The notes: generated by a model from the sequence alone, not told the origin. A stretch of DNA of 64,000 bases from Aspergillus flavus (GCF_009017415.1 NC_092410.1:930001-994000); one strand, 5' to 3'. Positions 44,185 through 56,274 are shown, counted from the stretch's first letter. Program-made: numbers and translations.

Positions 44185-46009
44185 ATGCGTCGCTCAGTAT
44201 TGCGGGCAGTTGAGTCCGCGAAACCACTCGCCCGCGCGCCTCGTTCCGTTTCAAGGAGCTTCGCTACTGTCAACGAGGCCGGCTCCAAGGTAATGCCGAA
44301 ATGTTGGGTGCTCGTTTGGTCTGATGTTCTCGACTAACTCATGCCTTTACACAATTTTATAGGATCCTGTTGAGCTCGACCAGATCACCACTTTGCCGAA
44401 TGGAATTCGTGTCGCTACTGAGTCTTTGCCAGGCCCCTTCTCTGGTGTTGGAGTTTACGTCGACGCCGGTTCCCGATACGAGGATGAGAGTCTACGAGGA
44501 GTTAGCCACATAATGGATCGACTAGCATTCAAGTCGACTAAGAAGCGGTCTAGTGACGAGATGCTTGAAGTTCTTGAGGGCCTTGGAGGAAATATTCAGT
44601 GCGCCTCTTCACGAGAGTCGCTGATGTACCAGTCCGCCAGTTTCAACTCGGCTGTCCCAACAACTCTGGGGCTTTTGGCTGAGACAATTCGTGATCCGCT
44701 CATCACAGAAGAGGAGGTGCTCCAGCAGCTGGGTACAGCTGAGTATGAGATTGGCGAGATCTGGGCCAAGCCGGAGCTTATTCTACCGGAGCTGGTACAT
44801 ATGGCCGCCTACAAGGATAACACATTGGGAAACCCTCTATTATGCCCGGAGGAAAGATTGGGAGAGATTAACAAAGCGGTTGTGGATAAATATCGCGAAG
44901 TCTTCTTCAACCCTGACAGGATGGTCGTTGCGTTCGCCGGTGTGCCGCATGATGTAGCTGTCAAGCTCACGGAGCAGTACTTCGGTGATATGCAGGGGAA
45001 AAAGTCGAGCAATGGTCCTGTTCTATCGGGAACCGGCATTGAAACTACTTTGTCGAACTCCCAGTCGGCCGTCGAAGAAGGGCAAGTGCCTACAATTCCC
45101 CAGTTCACGCCATCGTCTACCACATCGACCACTCCTGCATCCCCGAAGTCCGAGTCCAGTCTCCTTTCAAAACTTCCATTCCTCAAAAGCCTTTCCGGAT
45201 CGCAGAAGGGCTCCGTGTCACCATTGGATCCTTCTTTGGTGGAACCGTCAACATTCAACTTGACACGCCCTTCTCATTATACTGGCGGTTTCCTCGCTCT
45301 CCCTCCAATTCCCCCTCCGGCGAACCCTATGCTTCCTCGCTTGAGCCATATCCATCTCGCATTTGAGGCTCTTCCCATCTCCAACCCTGACATCTATGCT
45401 CTCGCAACCCTCCAGACACTGCTCGGTGGTGGTGGATCATTCTCTGCAGGCGGTCCTGGCAAGGGTATGTACTCACGCCTTTACACAAACGTGTTGAACC
45501 AGCATGGATGGGTTGAGAGCTGTATTGCTTTTAACCATAGCTACACTGACAGCGGAATCTTTGGAATCTCTGCCTCCTGCAGTCCGACCCGGACGCCTGA
45601 GATGCTTGAGGTCATGTGCCGCGAACTGCAGGCACTGACTCTCGACAACGGTTACTCTGCCTTGCAGGCCCAGGAAGTTAACCGTGCAAAGAATCAGCTC
45701 CGCTCCTCTCTTCTCATGAACCTGGAGTCACGAATGGTCGAATTGGAGGACCTCGGACGCCAGGTTCAGGTGCATGGCCGCAAGGTTGGAGTGAAAGAGA
45801 TGTGCGATCATATCGATGCATTGACCGTGGAGGATCTGCGCCGGGTTGCCCGACAGGTTTTCGGTGGTAACGTCCAGAACAAGGGACAAGGCACTGGTAA
45901 GCCAACTGTGGTTCTGCAGGAAGGCGAACTGGAGGGATATAAACTTCGTTCTTTCCCATGGGAGGAGATTCAAGAAAGGATCGCCAGGTGGAAGTTGGGA
46001 AGAAGGTGA
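44185..46009 (+). CDS. mas2: Mitochondrial processing peptidase alpha subunit
   Basis: Substrate-recognition subunit of the matrix protease that removes presequences from imported proteins. Two exons, 44185-44289 and 44363-46009, give 583 residues. The start at 44185 yields a canonical arginine-rich presequence (MRRSVLRAVESAKPLARAP). An in-frame ATG at 44065 in good context would add 40 residues that hide it. The M16 fold is present, but the zinc motif is degenerate, HIMDR (84-88) instead of HxxEH, as expected for the non-catalytic alpha chain. The glycine-rich substrate loop LLGGGGSFSAGGPGKGMYSR is at about 388-407. A Ser/Thr/Pro-rich stretch of about 85 residues (about 250-335) between the two halves is longer than in yeast. 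It is followed 448 bases later by tom22 on the same strand. Confidence 0.94.
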
Positions 46010-46457
46010 ATGGAGTGAAGTCCAGAGAAGGAATAATCCAGGGTATAGATAGAAGCCGCTGCTTATTGTATAGTATAGTTAAGAGAAGGGCGTGACGCCC
46101 GACAGTTTTCTTCCCTCTATGTAATTAAAACGAATGACATCAAAACATGTGTTCTCGAGCGTTGTGTTTCACTATATTTCTCATCTAATGGTAATTGTAT
46201 GGCTAGATAAAGTAGAGATTCTTCTTCTCTGCGCTACAGTATGAGTACTGGGGCCGAAACTCATTGCCGCTTTTAGCCCCGTTTGGCTCGGGAAAAAAGT
46301 TGGTACGGACGACGTCGAATCCGCAGTCCTCTCCATTTACCCATCAATCTCCGTCACCTCTCAATTTCAACTCCATCCAATATCGCAACGCCGTCAATTC
46401 GCCTCGCCCATTCATATACTTTATAAATTTCCATTCAATTAATAACCCATAGTCAAC
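46010..46457. other. Intergenic, mas2 to tom22
   Basis: Short tandem intergenic stretch, no gene or strong promoter element recognised; T/C-rich near the tom22 start. Confidence 0.5.
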
Positions 46458-47382
46458 ATGGTTCAGCTTCAAGAAGTCGAGGACGAACACTACGCCCAGG
46501 AGAAGCCCCAGGTCACCAAGAACAACGTTCTTCTTGCCTCGGACGACGAAGATGATGACTACACTGATACCGGTTAGTACTCTAGTGCATTCCCTCGGAT
46601 TCAACGGTATCGAGGCTACCTTCCTGTGTGCGCGAGATGAATCACTCGTGCTCCCGGCCTGTGTTTCCGGCAGCACTGCCTGCGCCGACCACGCTGCTGG
46701 CCCAAACACACCGCGTAGCCATCTTGATTCCGGCGTGAAGACCTCCTTGTTTAACCAATGTTCTAACATGTTTAATGAATATAGAGTCTGAAATATCCGA
46801 GGACTCCGATATCGAGCTCGACGGCGAGACCTTCTACGAGCGTCTGTCCGCTCTGAAAGACATGATCCCTCCCTCCGCCCGCCGCCAGGTCAACAACACA
46901 GTTTCCTCCATCACCTCATTCACAAAGTCCAGTCTCATGTTCAGCGGTCGGGCACTCTGGGTTATCAGCACCAGTGCTTTCCTTGTCGGTATCCCATTCG
47001 CGCTCGCCTATGCGGAGGAGGAGCAGTACGTTCAGATGGAGCGTGAGCAGGGCATGATCAAGGGTGCCAACGAGGTAGGTCATATCTGAAATTTTATGTT
47101 ATTATGCATTTCCAATGTCCGTTATCGTCATTACCGTCATTGTTCGCCTTATCTTCCGGTTGCGCCCGAAAGCCGAGACGCGGTGAAAACTCTTTTACCC
47201 ATCGACGATCACGCCAACAAGACGACACATCCATATTTTGAATTATCGCCATTATTCTTGTTTCTTGACGCTATGCTTTTGGGAACTTAAATCGTGCACG
47301 ATTGCTGATCAAGCCTTTTCTGTAGATGCTCACCCCCGGTGCGATTTCCGAGGAGCAGAAGCAGGCTCAACCTACTCTGTAA
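46458..47382 (+). CDS. tom22: Mitochondrial import receptor subunit Tom22
   Basis: Central receptor of the outer-membrane translocase, linking Tom20 and Tom70 to the Tom40 pore. Three exons, 46458-46572, 46785-47074, 47326-47382, give 153 residues; the introns are 212 and 251 nt, long for this window. The cytosolic part is highly acidic (ASDDEDDDYTDT, ESEISEDSDIELDGE), which is the presequence-binding surface. ETFYERLSALKDMIPP is the conserved family segment, and one membrane span lies at about 94-114 (RALWVISTSAFLVGIPFALAYAEEEQ). The third exon encodes the short intermembrane-space tail (MLTPGAISEEQKQAQPTL). The start ATG follows a CAAC context. Orientation is tandem with mas2 and convergent with the DUF4211 gene. 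Confidence 0.95.
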
Positions 47383-48357
47383 ATGGACATCGCTAGTGAA
47401 GGCAAAGACCGCAACAGGTGTCAATGATCAGCCATCAACAGCTTTAACCTATAGTCTACGCTCGAACCGCCTGTTGCTGTAGAGCCTGCAGCATTGTACG
47501 CCATCGGTCTGCCTGGGGCAGATCAGTGTGTCAACAATGACTCTGTCTGGTGTTCCCGATATACACAAATCGAACCACGCGTTGAATGGACCTAAAAAAT
47601 ACAGTAAATTTTAAAAAACGGCAATGCATGACAACACAACCCGCATGCGTTTTGAAAAGGGTATACAAAGCATCTGATTGAACAATCGCCTGCGATTTCC
47701 AAAATATAATTCACGGGTTTGGGCCGGCGCGGCATTAAAAAAGAATGGACTTAATGGTTATGGGAATGGCTTTCATCCATCTGTCATTTCGGAGTCTTTG
47801 ATCCTTCTATGTACCTTTCTTCTTCTCCCCTCATGCCTCTGTTTCTGGAAGTCCTGGAGCGGGCAATGCATGTATTTGTATAAGTCATACCGATTCCTTT
47901 TCTTTTTCGTTTCACTGATGTCGTTTTTTACTTATTTTGGTCGACATATGTTTCTAGATAATGGAACGTGAATGATTCTAGAGGCATGATCGTAAACAGT
48001 ACTGAATTGGCATCCAAGAGGTTGCATCAAGTGAGAAAACAGCTAAAAAGCACAATAAGAGCAGAACCAAGGAAAAGACGTTCGAAAGAAATTCGTTATG
48101 AAAGGCCATGTCAGACCTGGGGTATCAACCGAGCGTGCCAAAAAAAAAAAATACCATCAAGATAAACAAGAAGCAGAGATAAAGGATGACATGAGTGGAC
48201 CATGAATCCAGGTGTATGTAGGTTTGAGGGGTAAAAAGATAATAACAATAAAAGTGAGCTTGTCAAAGCCCATAATAGATAGTATCTCGAGCAAAGATAT
48301 GGACAGGCTGGATTCGAAGGATACTAGGGAGATTTGGATGAGGCACTATCCAAGCGT
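47383..48357. other. Convergent intergenic region
   Basis: Space between tom22 and the DUF4211 gene. Frames of 97 and 65 codons are present but have no family resemblance. T-rich and A-rich tracts only. Confidence 0.5.
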
Positions 48358-50478
48358 CTATATAGATATCAGTCTATATCCTATGAAGAGGACGAAGGTG
48401 AGATTTTGATAGAATGAACATACGATGGATTCTCGAGCCGATCTGAGGTCGATATGGAAATCTCGCCAGAGCTTCTTTATCTCGCCCTCGTAAACCATCA
48501 AGCCGACGGCTTCGGCGGCTTTTTTGGCCCTTTTCTTCTGGCTCCAGTGGCTCCGCCTCAACACTTCCTTGTCGGACATGTAGCCCATTCGTTTAAGGTG
48601 GTCTACTACCCATTCATTAAGGCGAAAGCGCCAATGGATGAGAGTATGGGCCATGGTAGCTCTGTTTTTGCAGTGTCTGGGAGTTTATGTGTGAGCTATG
48701 CTTGGGGGAAAATAGAGAGTGAACGGTATCAAACGTACCTTCCCAGCAAGAATCGAGTGTTCTCATCGGGGAGAACATGTCCATTTCGATCCCGTTCTTG
48801 TCCATCCTCTTCGGCGTCACTAGCCTCATCCGACAACGGTTCAAACGTCTCCAATGAGTATGCTTTTCCATGCAGCTTCATGTCGGAGGAGGCTGGATGG
48901 CCGGATCGGTTGCAGGCATCGCAAGGATGGTTCTCTAGCGTTGGATATCCGGTAACTTCCATGTGAGGCCTTGCCATGAGGGCGTTGCGGAAGTTGGCGT
49001 TCCAAACCGAGGAAATCAACTGCGATCCAGTCCGGCCTTTAACCTCATCTTCTAATTTTGAAAATGCGACTTGGTAGACTGGGCTAGAGCGCTCAAAGGC
49101 TGGATTAAGCTGATTGAATACCATCCATTCCACTGCGTCTTGGAAGTAATCCTTCAGTTGCTTGTATGCATGACGGGTGAATTCGAATGGCATATCCGGG
49201 AGACTGCTCGGTGCGCCGAGAGTCCCATCTTCTAGAACGAAATCATCTTCATAACGATCAAGATCTTCATCGCTTGCCACGGAGGATTCAACGTCACTAT
49301 CCTCGTTTCGTTGGCGGAAACGAGGCTGCATGATAGTGTTTTCGCCCTCAGTTTCATCCCCATCTTCGTCGTTGCTTTCACCCTCGCTCTCCGATGCGCT
49401 TTTTGGAGTCCCTGATCTTTCGTCATTGGTTTCCTTTGCACCAGCTCTCCGACGGCGTAACGCTTCTAGGTGTTGTTGTCTTTGGGCTCGCGCAGAATTT
49501 GCCAGCCTTCCTCTGGTTCGTGTTTCCTTCACCACTAGCAAGACGGTCAATAATTAAGGAATAAGATGCCGAATCATAGATATGTAGGCCTACCTGAGTC
49601 TTGAAGATCTTCAAGGTCCTCCCTGAGATCTAGCTCGTCTTGGTCCAAGTTTTGTTCTGGTGTCTGCGGTGGCTGAGCATCAATGGCCCTCCTTCGTTTT
49701 CTTGCCGGGGTTGAAATAGGTCCTTCATCAGAGTCATCATCATCCAGCACAATAGTAGGCTGTTGTGTGGGACCTCGTCGTAGTTTCCGTCGTATTTTCC
49801 GTCGAGGACAAGAGATTATATCTTGAGCATCACTATCGCTGGATTTCGCAGAAAGTGAAGGATTGTGAGATGGGGAGTGCGCGGTGTCGGACGGGGTCTG
49901 AGATCTCTTCCGCTTGAGAGCTTGTGCCTCCCTTACTTTTCGAGCACTAGCAAGAGCTTCTTCGTCGCCATCGCTTTCGCTCTCTCGGCCGACAGGCACC
50001 TTGGTCTCCGAAGTAGAATGCTGTGGTAGTTCATCTGCGGTTTCTCCATGCAGTCAGGATAAGATACTACCACCGTTTAAGACTCAATTTACCCACCTTC
50101 ACTCTTTTTCTTGTCCTTTTCTTCCTTTCCCTTCTTGTCTTTCTTCTTCCTTTGTTCCTGCCTATTCTTCTTCGGCTTCTTCTTCTTCTTCTTCTTTTTC
50201 GTGAGGGTAGACTGTTCAGAAGTTTCTGCCTCCGATACGGAGCCTTGCTGGTCCGCTGAGGATTTCTTCACGAACGGAACCGGCGACATGCTTCTGCTTG
50301 ATGGCCCATTTGGCTGGGACCGAGTACTGCGGATAGTGGGCAACGACGGATGCGCATAGCGCAAAGTAGCCTTGCGACCACTCTTCTCGTCGGCATCCTC
50401 GGCAGAACCTTGCGACAGGGCTATCGGAGCAAAAGAAAGTCGCGTCTGCTTTGCTCTTTTACCATAAGTGCGGGGCAT
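48358..50478 (-). CDS. DUF4211-domain protein
   Basis: Four exons on the minus strand, 50097-50478, 49594-50034, 48739-49534, 48358-48676, give 645 residues. The N-terminal ~300 residues are charged and low-complexity, with a poly-Lys run (about 95-110), acidic SDSDAQD and DDDDSDEG patches and several basic KRKR/RKRRR stretches, all pointing to the nucleus. The C-terminal half is the conserved DUF4211 domain: DDFVLEDGTLG, MPFEFTRHAYKQLKDYFQDA, VEWMVFNQLNPAF, GRTGSQLISSVWNANFR, HPCDACNRSGHPAS (a CxxC pair), LHGKAYSLETFEPL and, across the last intron, GRHCKNRATMAHTLIHWRF. It ends with KKLWRDFHIDLRSARESIV. The extra C-terminal residues after that may be intron read-through if a further intron exists. 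Molecular function is not established; nuclear regulation or chromatin is inferred only from composition. Confidence 0.86.
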
Positions 50479-51318
50479 CGGTGATGACGCAACAGGTGAA
50501 TAGCACCGGATCTGCTTGGGGTTTGTATGTATTCAAGGTACCAGGATGAATACAAGGGTGTAGTCGAGTGGATTTTGAAGAGGAGGAGTTAAAGGCGAAT
50601 GAATGAAGACATTCGATCGAGCAGTCTGGTGATCCTTCAAGCGCGATGGACCGCGTCGCTTTGTCACGAGAGCACGTGATCCCATATTGCCCGAATCGTT
50701 GTGGTCTCAGATTCATCTCACTTGAAGATTGTATTCCTTAGAGGTTTAGCGGAGAACTTAAGGATCTTGGAGCGAATGTGAGATAATCAATAGGGGCATC
50801 GCACTTGCTTGTACCACATTGGCGGTTGAGGTTTGACACAGCCTAACTCATACTGATTCGCTTCATTCATGGCTGAATAGGCACTCACTGTTGTGTTGAG
50901 TAATAGATTTATCAACTGGAAACAGTTTCACCCCTTTGTTTCCTTTTTGACGCTTTAAATAGCTTCACGGAGAGCTCTAAGATTGATAGTCACTTTTTGC
51001 AGCCCATCTTGGTCACTGGGGATATATTTTATGGATGTACTTTCCAGAAATACATAGAAACTGAGCTTTGCGGCTCCAAAATAATCGCAATACAAGGTAG
51101 TATCTGATATCGTAGCTAAGGAACAGGCTGCACTTACTCCATCTAGATTATGGGAGCTACTCTGAAGCGTAGTTTCCTGATTCCTCAGGGTGAACCGAAA
51201 CTACGACTTCCTCTGTTCCCTATCATTACCTCAGTTATTAAGCCTGGAACAAAGACCTACAGAAGTACACGCTCTATTTTAGAAGTACTGTTACTCATTA
51301 AAATTGCATCCTCCCGTC
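50479..51318. promoter_or_regulatory. Divergent intergenic region
   Basis: Between the DUF4211 gene and the single-pass membrane protein gene. No strong promoter motif or gene recognised; a CACGTG element is at 50674-50679. Confidence 0.35.
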
Positions 51319-52686
51319 ATGTATTGTCAACAACGCTTCTTTGCCTTTCTATATGCATTATTGGATCTGACCTCCATTAGGCCCAAGTCAGCTCCTTGTT
51401 TCGACATGGGTAGTCGAGGGGGTATGCCATTCTGCGTCGAGTGCACTTCAATTACATTGACTAACAACACATCTACGGATGTATACCAACTGGACGGTAT
51501 AAGTTGTGCATTATCTCTCAACTGTACGTTGGCGTTGGAATCGGCACCAGTCCTTTTGGTGAACTTGGGCGGCATAGCATACCCAAAACTTCAAGTTAAC
51601 TCACCTCTCAGTGTGGCACTCGTGCCGCCAGTCCTTCAAGTGGGGCTAACAAGCTCGCAAGAATGTGTGAACAGCTTGGAAAAGCTCGTATTCATGAACT
51701 CAGGCAACCCAAGTCGCCGTCCCGTACAGCAAATCTACCCTTCATCATCTGCGCTGGTAGAGGAAGATAACACAAAGAAGTCTCTATCAATGCAAGATGA
51801 TCTGCAACAGATACATGCGAGTAGGACGCGAGTTAATGAGCCATATCCGGCCGCTAGTCCAGATATCACTGCTCAAGTCTATGTCGGAGATCTTGAAAGT
51901 TGCCTGGTATCCGTTCGAGACCGAATTATACAGGCCTTTACGCTCAACACCACCTTGAACAATTCTTACACAAAGAAGGAAGCCCGGAAAAGGTCTATTC
52001 GACAAAGATTTAACAATCTGAGGTTGAACTGTCAAGACAGAATTTGCGGAGGATACGACTTGGAAAAGCTTTGTACCTCAAATAGCATGTCTACAGCAGA
52101 AAAGGATGCTTGCGCTGCATGTTACCCCCGGAAGAACCCGAGGCTTATAAGAGATCGATGCAAAGAACACAGAGCGGGATTGTACCAAGTCCTTTATCGG
52201 GCTTGCATGCTGCTGGGATTTCTCGCAATGGTAGCTGTTCTCCTGCACATGGTGCGTTCTTACAGGCGCCGGCGCAGAAGCCGAACATTTAGGAATCTAG
52301 CAGCTGAGACCTTTCTGTCTTCGGATCTGTTGCCTATGGCTACAACGACCTCAGTTTCCACATCCTCGTATAGTGGGCTAGATCTGCGGACCGAATATAA
52401 CCCTGCTATGGGTGACATACAGAACTCCGGAGCAAATCTCTCCATGACAGAGAGGAGGCTCAGACGTCTTGGTCTCTTTAATAGGGAGCCTCGCAAGGGA
52501 GTACGGGATGTTTTCGATCTAGAGTCGCATGGGTGCATCCGTGAGGGAAGCAGGTTACCGAAGGAGAGGATTCCTGTATTGCCTCGAGCCTCAAATGCAA
52601 GTCTTCGAAAACATTTTACGAGCAGAAACATGAAGCAAGCGCCCATGGGACTTGGTGATGAAGGTAATAAAGCTCGCAGTGGCTAG
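51319..52686 (+). CDS. Single-pass membrane glycoprotein of unknown function
   Basis: Single exon, 455 residues from the ATG at 51319 (the frame is open a few codons further up without ATG). The N-terminus is hydrophobic (RFFAFLYALLDL) and may be a signal sequence, though the fit is weak. The next ~270 residues carry many Cys (FCVEC, SCAL, NCT, SQEC, LESC, NCQDRIC, KLC, ACAACY, DRC) and N-glycosylation sites (NNTST, NCT, NTT, NNS), which fits an extracytoplasmic domain. One membrane span at about 288-312 (YQVLYRACMLLGFLAMVAVLLHMV) is followed by a strong basic stop-transfer stretch RSYRRRRRSR and a ~140-residue cytosolic tail. I recognise no domain. The topology suggests a cell-surface receptor- or sensor-like protein. 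Confidence 0.68.
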   Translation: MYCQQRFFAFLYALLDLTSIRPKSAPCFDMGSRGGMPFCVECTSITLTNNTSTDVYQLDGISCALSLNCTLALESAPVLLVNLGGIAYPKLQVNSPLSVALVPPVLQVGLTSSQECVNSLEKLVFMNSGNPSRRPVQQIYPSSSALVEEDNTKKSLSMQDDLQQIHASRTRVNEPYPAASPDITAQVYVGDLESCLVSVRDRIIQAFTLNTTLNNSYTKKEARKRSIRQRFNNLRLNCQDRICGGYDLEKLCTSNSMSTAEKDACAACYPRKNPRLIRDRCKEHRAGLYQVLYRACMLLGFLAMVAVLLHMVRSYRRRRRSRTFRNLAAETFLSSDLLPMATTTSVSTSSYSGLDLRTEYNPAMGDIQNSGANLSMTERRLRRLGLFNREPRKGVRDVFDLESHGCIREGSRLPKERIPVLPRASNASLRKHFTSRNMKQAPMGLGDEGNKARSG

Positions 52687-53420
52687 GGTATGAACAATCC
52701 CAGTATTCCTCCCAGGCACATGGAGCTTTCCAGTTTATGTACTTAGTCTAGTCAGGCAGTGAATGGCGAAAAATCGGTAGGATCAGTGCGTTAGATTAGT
52801 ACTCAGTATGTACTAGTATGGATATTAGGCTAAATGGGGAGAATTTATAGTGGTCTGATTCATGTGACCCCCTTGTGACTTCGCTTCGCTTCTTCGGCCA
52901 TGTGAATCCAGATCCTTCTCAGCATTTCGTACTTTCCACCGTCTCCTCTTGACCCTCCATTCCTTTCCCTTTTATTAGTATCCCGGTTTTATTGAATCAT
53001 CATAGGCCCCACCTCCAGCTTCAATTGGTGGATTCCTTCAATTTCACTCCTAGCCCGGCCTCGTTGCCGCTGATTCGTGGAAACGGTTCGACAGATGTCT
53101 TTCGATGGCCGAGAATTTCCTCGAATCTCCACCCCGGATTTCCCCAGACTCCCCCGTCCCATTTTAATGATGCCCCCAACACCTCGCTTCATTCGACATT
53201 TCCCCAGATACCCCACCACTTAAATGTCTGAGTGTTCGTTATCAAAACTGGGTCAGGATGCTAGTGCCGCCGGGAAGGATTGGTCGAGCTCGCTTGGCTC
53301 TTAACGTGGCTGGAGGGCTACAGCTATCACGCTTGTGTCCCGTGGTTCTTATACGAATATTGTCTTCTCATCGTCTCGCCTTGTCGTTCTTTCTATCAAC
53401 TACCTGATGACTCGTACCAC
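52687..53420. other. Intergenic and promoter of the MFS gene
   Basis: No gene recognised. It leads into the promoter of the sugar transporter, with a TATA-like element at its right end. Confidence 0.45.
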
Positions 53421-53428
53421 TATATATA
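53421..53428 (+). promoter_or_regulatory. TATA box (TATATATA)
   Basis: Located 158-165 bases before the transporter ATG and followed by a T/C-rich segment, a plausible core promoter. Confidence 0.45.
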
Positions 53429-53585
53429 CCTGAGTGTGGCAGTGGACAAATTCCCAATTGACCCCTTTTCTCTCATATGAAGTTTCCTCCTTTCTCCCCT
53501 ATAGACTTCAGCTGGCTACTGGGAATAAGTGACTCTTGGACCTGTCATAGTCTGGTATTTTAATCGAAGCTGCAACGCAGCAATC

Positions 53586-55357
53586 ATGGCGTTCAACCTC
53601 ATGGGCTCTAAAAGAGCCTATAACTGGTTCGTGCATATCAGTCGCAATCTTCAGATTTAATACTTACTTGGGAGATCCTAGGTATATCTCCTGCGTCGCA
53701 GCAGCATGCATGGTCCTTTATGGATATGATGCATCGGTATATAACTCCGTACAAGGCTCGAAGAACTGGGTCCTCTATTTTAATGACCCGGATGACAACA
53801 TGATCGGAGCTGTCAATACGGCTTATACTGTGGGTGCCATCTTTGGTGGTTTCTTCTTGGGAGGGCCCGTAGCAGACTTCCTTGGTCGTAAATATGGAAT
53901 GGCAATCGGCTGTGTCATGGTGATCGCTTCCACGTTCATGCAGACCTTCGCGCCTCGTGGTAACATTGCATGCTTCCTTGCTGGGCGATGCATCATCGGT
54001 ATCGGTCAAGGCATTGCTCTGAGTAAGTCACCTTGCTCTACATATGGCTTAACCAAACTTCGAAGACTGACTTCTCGACCCTACAGCTGCGGGTCCAATC
54101 TACATTGGCGAGCTGGCACCGGCAGAAATTCGTGGAAAGATCATGACCTTCTGGCAAATGTTCTACTCGGTTGGTTCCTTTATCTGTTTCTGGGTAAACT
54201 ACGGGTGTACAGAACACAAAGAGAACTTGGGTGAATGGGACTGGAAGATGGTTGTTATCTTTCAACTCTTGGTTCCTTGCTTAATTCTGGCACTTATGCC
54301 GACCATTCCAGGCTCTCCACGATGGCAAGTGTCATGATACCGATAGAATTATCTGCCTATTAACCGTATATCAGGTACATCCAACGGAACAATGACGTTG
54401 AGAAAGCCCGTAAGGCTCTCCAAAGAGTTCGCGAACCTCATGAGGTCGAGGAAGAGCTCCTCAAAATCCGCGAAGCTATTGAATACGAAAAAGAGGCCAT
54501 CTCTGGAAGCTACTCTGCACTGTGGAAAGACAAGTCTCTCCGCAAGCGTATGGCTCTCGCTCTGGTCATTAATGCTGGTCAGCAGATCACTGGACAGGGC
54601 ACGCTGAACACTTACTCTACCAAGATCTACCAAAAGGTGTTTCCCAACGCTGGTCAGATTGCTCTCATCAATGCTCTCAATGCGACCTTCGGAATTATTT
54701 TCACGCTCAACGCTGTCTGGATTATTGATCGATTTGGGCGCAAATTCCTTCTCATTGTTGGTGGCATCGGTATGGGAATCTGCATGATCATCGTTGCAGC
54801 GGTCGAGACCGAAACCCCATCAATTGGTGATCCCGGCTCAGACGTCAAGAGCACGCCCGTCGGCATATCGATCGTATTCTTACTCTTTCTATTCATCTTC
54901 TTTTGTATGTCCACGTGAAACCCAGGTGACCATGCCAACCGCTAACATTGTTCTAGACAAACCTTCTTGGGGAGCTACCGTGTGGATTTGGACATCTGAG
55001 ATTTTCTCTATGAATGTCAGAGCCCAAGCGGTGGGAATGGCATCTCAGACGCAGAACGTCGCCAATGCCATCGTCCAACAGTTCTTCCCAACTTTCCTCA
55101 ATAACTGCGGCTTCTACGCCTTCTACATGTTTGCCGGTATCAACTTCCTCTTGTCAGTGTTCGTGTTCTTCTTCATCCCCGAGACCAAGCAGGTTCCTTT
55201 GGAAGAGATCGATGCTCTCTTCGGTGGCGCTAACCACGTCACACACGGCGAAGAACTTGTGGCGGGTGAGAAGCAACTGCAGGTGATGCAGTCAAACACA
55301 GGTACTGAAAAGGCTGAAGCAGTCACGATTGAGAATGCCCCCACACGGCAGCACTGA
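53586..55357 (+). CDS. MFS sugar transporter
   Basis: Plasma-membrane sugar:proton symporter of the major facilitator superfamily. Five exons, 53586-53626, 53682-54022, 54087-54324, 54375-54904, 54957-55357, give 516 residues and about 12 membrane spans. Signatures: LYGYDASVYNSV in span 1, GGPVADFLGRKYG in loop 2-3, AGRCIIGIGQGI, TAGPIYIGELAPAEIRGK, GSPRW (the PESPR box), AGQQITGQG in span 7, DRFGRKFLL in loop 8-9 and PETKQVPLEEIDALF at the end. The third intron needs a GC donor (TG|GCAAGT...CAG): only that choice keeps SPRW joined to YIQRNNDVEKARKAL in frame, and a GT donor 4 bases on shifts the frame. Exact substrate is unknown. The call to family is firm. Confidence 0.93.
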
Positions 55358-56274
55358 TGTCTTGCTGTAATTTGTATATAAGCTTATGAGTCTTCCATTC
55401 TGTGCTTGCGTGGGGTCTTGTGGTCTCTTTGAATAGTCAATAGTGGGAGGAAGTCAGTCTCACGACTTTAAAATTTATAGTGTGCTATATCCAGAAGGAC
55501 GTTAGCATCAAAGTTAATGCATTTAGAACGATATACTTGTAGCAATCAATCATGTGGACAGCCCCATATTTTATTCTCAACCTCGACTATAGACGTGGGG
55601 AAACATGGGGGATGTGGGGAAGCCATAGGGACTGTTCCTGTTTTTTCCCCTTCTTTTTCGCCTTTTTATACGAGAATAAACTCACAAGCCTGTCTCATTA
55701 TTCTCATTCTCGGTTTGATCTAGTTCACAGTTTTACTATGTGATTGAACTCGAGCGTTCCGAGGTAACTTTGAAGTATCTCCACACGTATCTATACCGGA
55801 GTCCGGACATCTATTTAAGCATGCTAAGCTTACAGTTTCCATCTTGGCGAAGTTTATCTTTGGATCTTCCTGAATAACACATGGTATGTTTGCATCCTTC
55901 ACTAAGTGGGCAGATCCATACATGTTACCTAAAAACAGCTTGGCATAATGTAATAGGATACTTCAAACCAGGGAGCACATCACGGTTGATGTATTTTTAT
56001 ATACCTTTTTGTCTCTGGACATGGTACAGTGAGACGTACAATAATCATTAAATCCATAATAATGTCAAATCCGTGGATGCATGCAAATAGTCAACTTTCT
56101 TTTGGGTGTAGCCCTATCATTACCAATATCCCCCATATGAAAAGATTACACAGATATCTCCCATCCCAAACCAAAAGACTCCAAGCCCCAAATCTAATAT
56201 AAAGTAATATAATAACCTCAAGTCATGAACTTCGTCAGATGAAACCCAACCCCAGTGATAAATAACCCAAGTCC
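55358..56274. other. Convergent intergenic region
   Basis: Between the transporter and the rhodopsin-domain gene, which end toward each other. AT-rich near 55940-56260, with no gene recognised. Confidence 0.5.
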
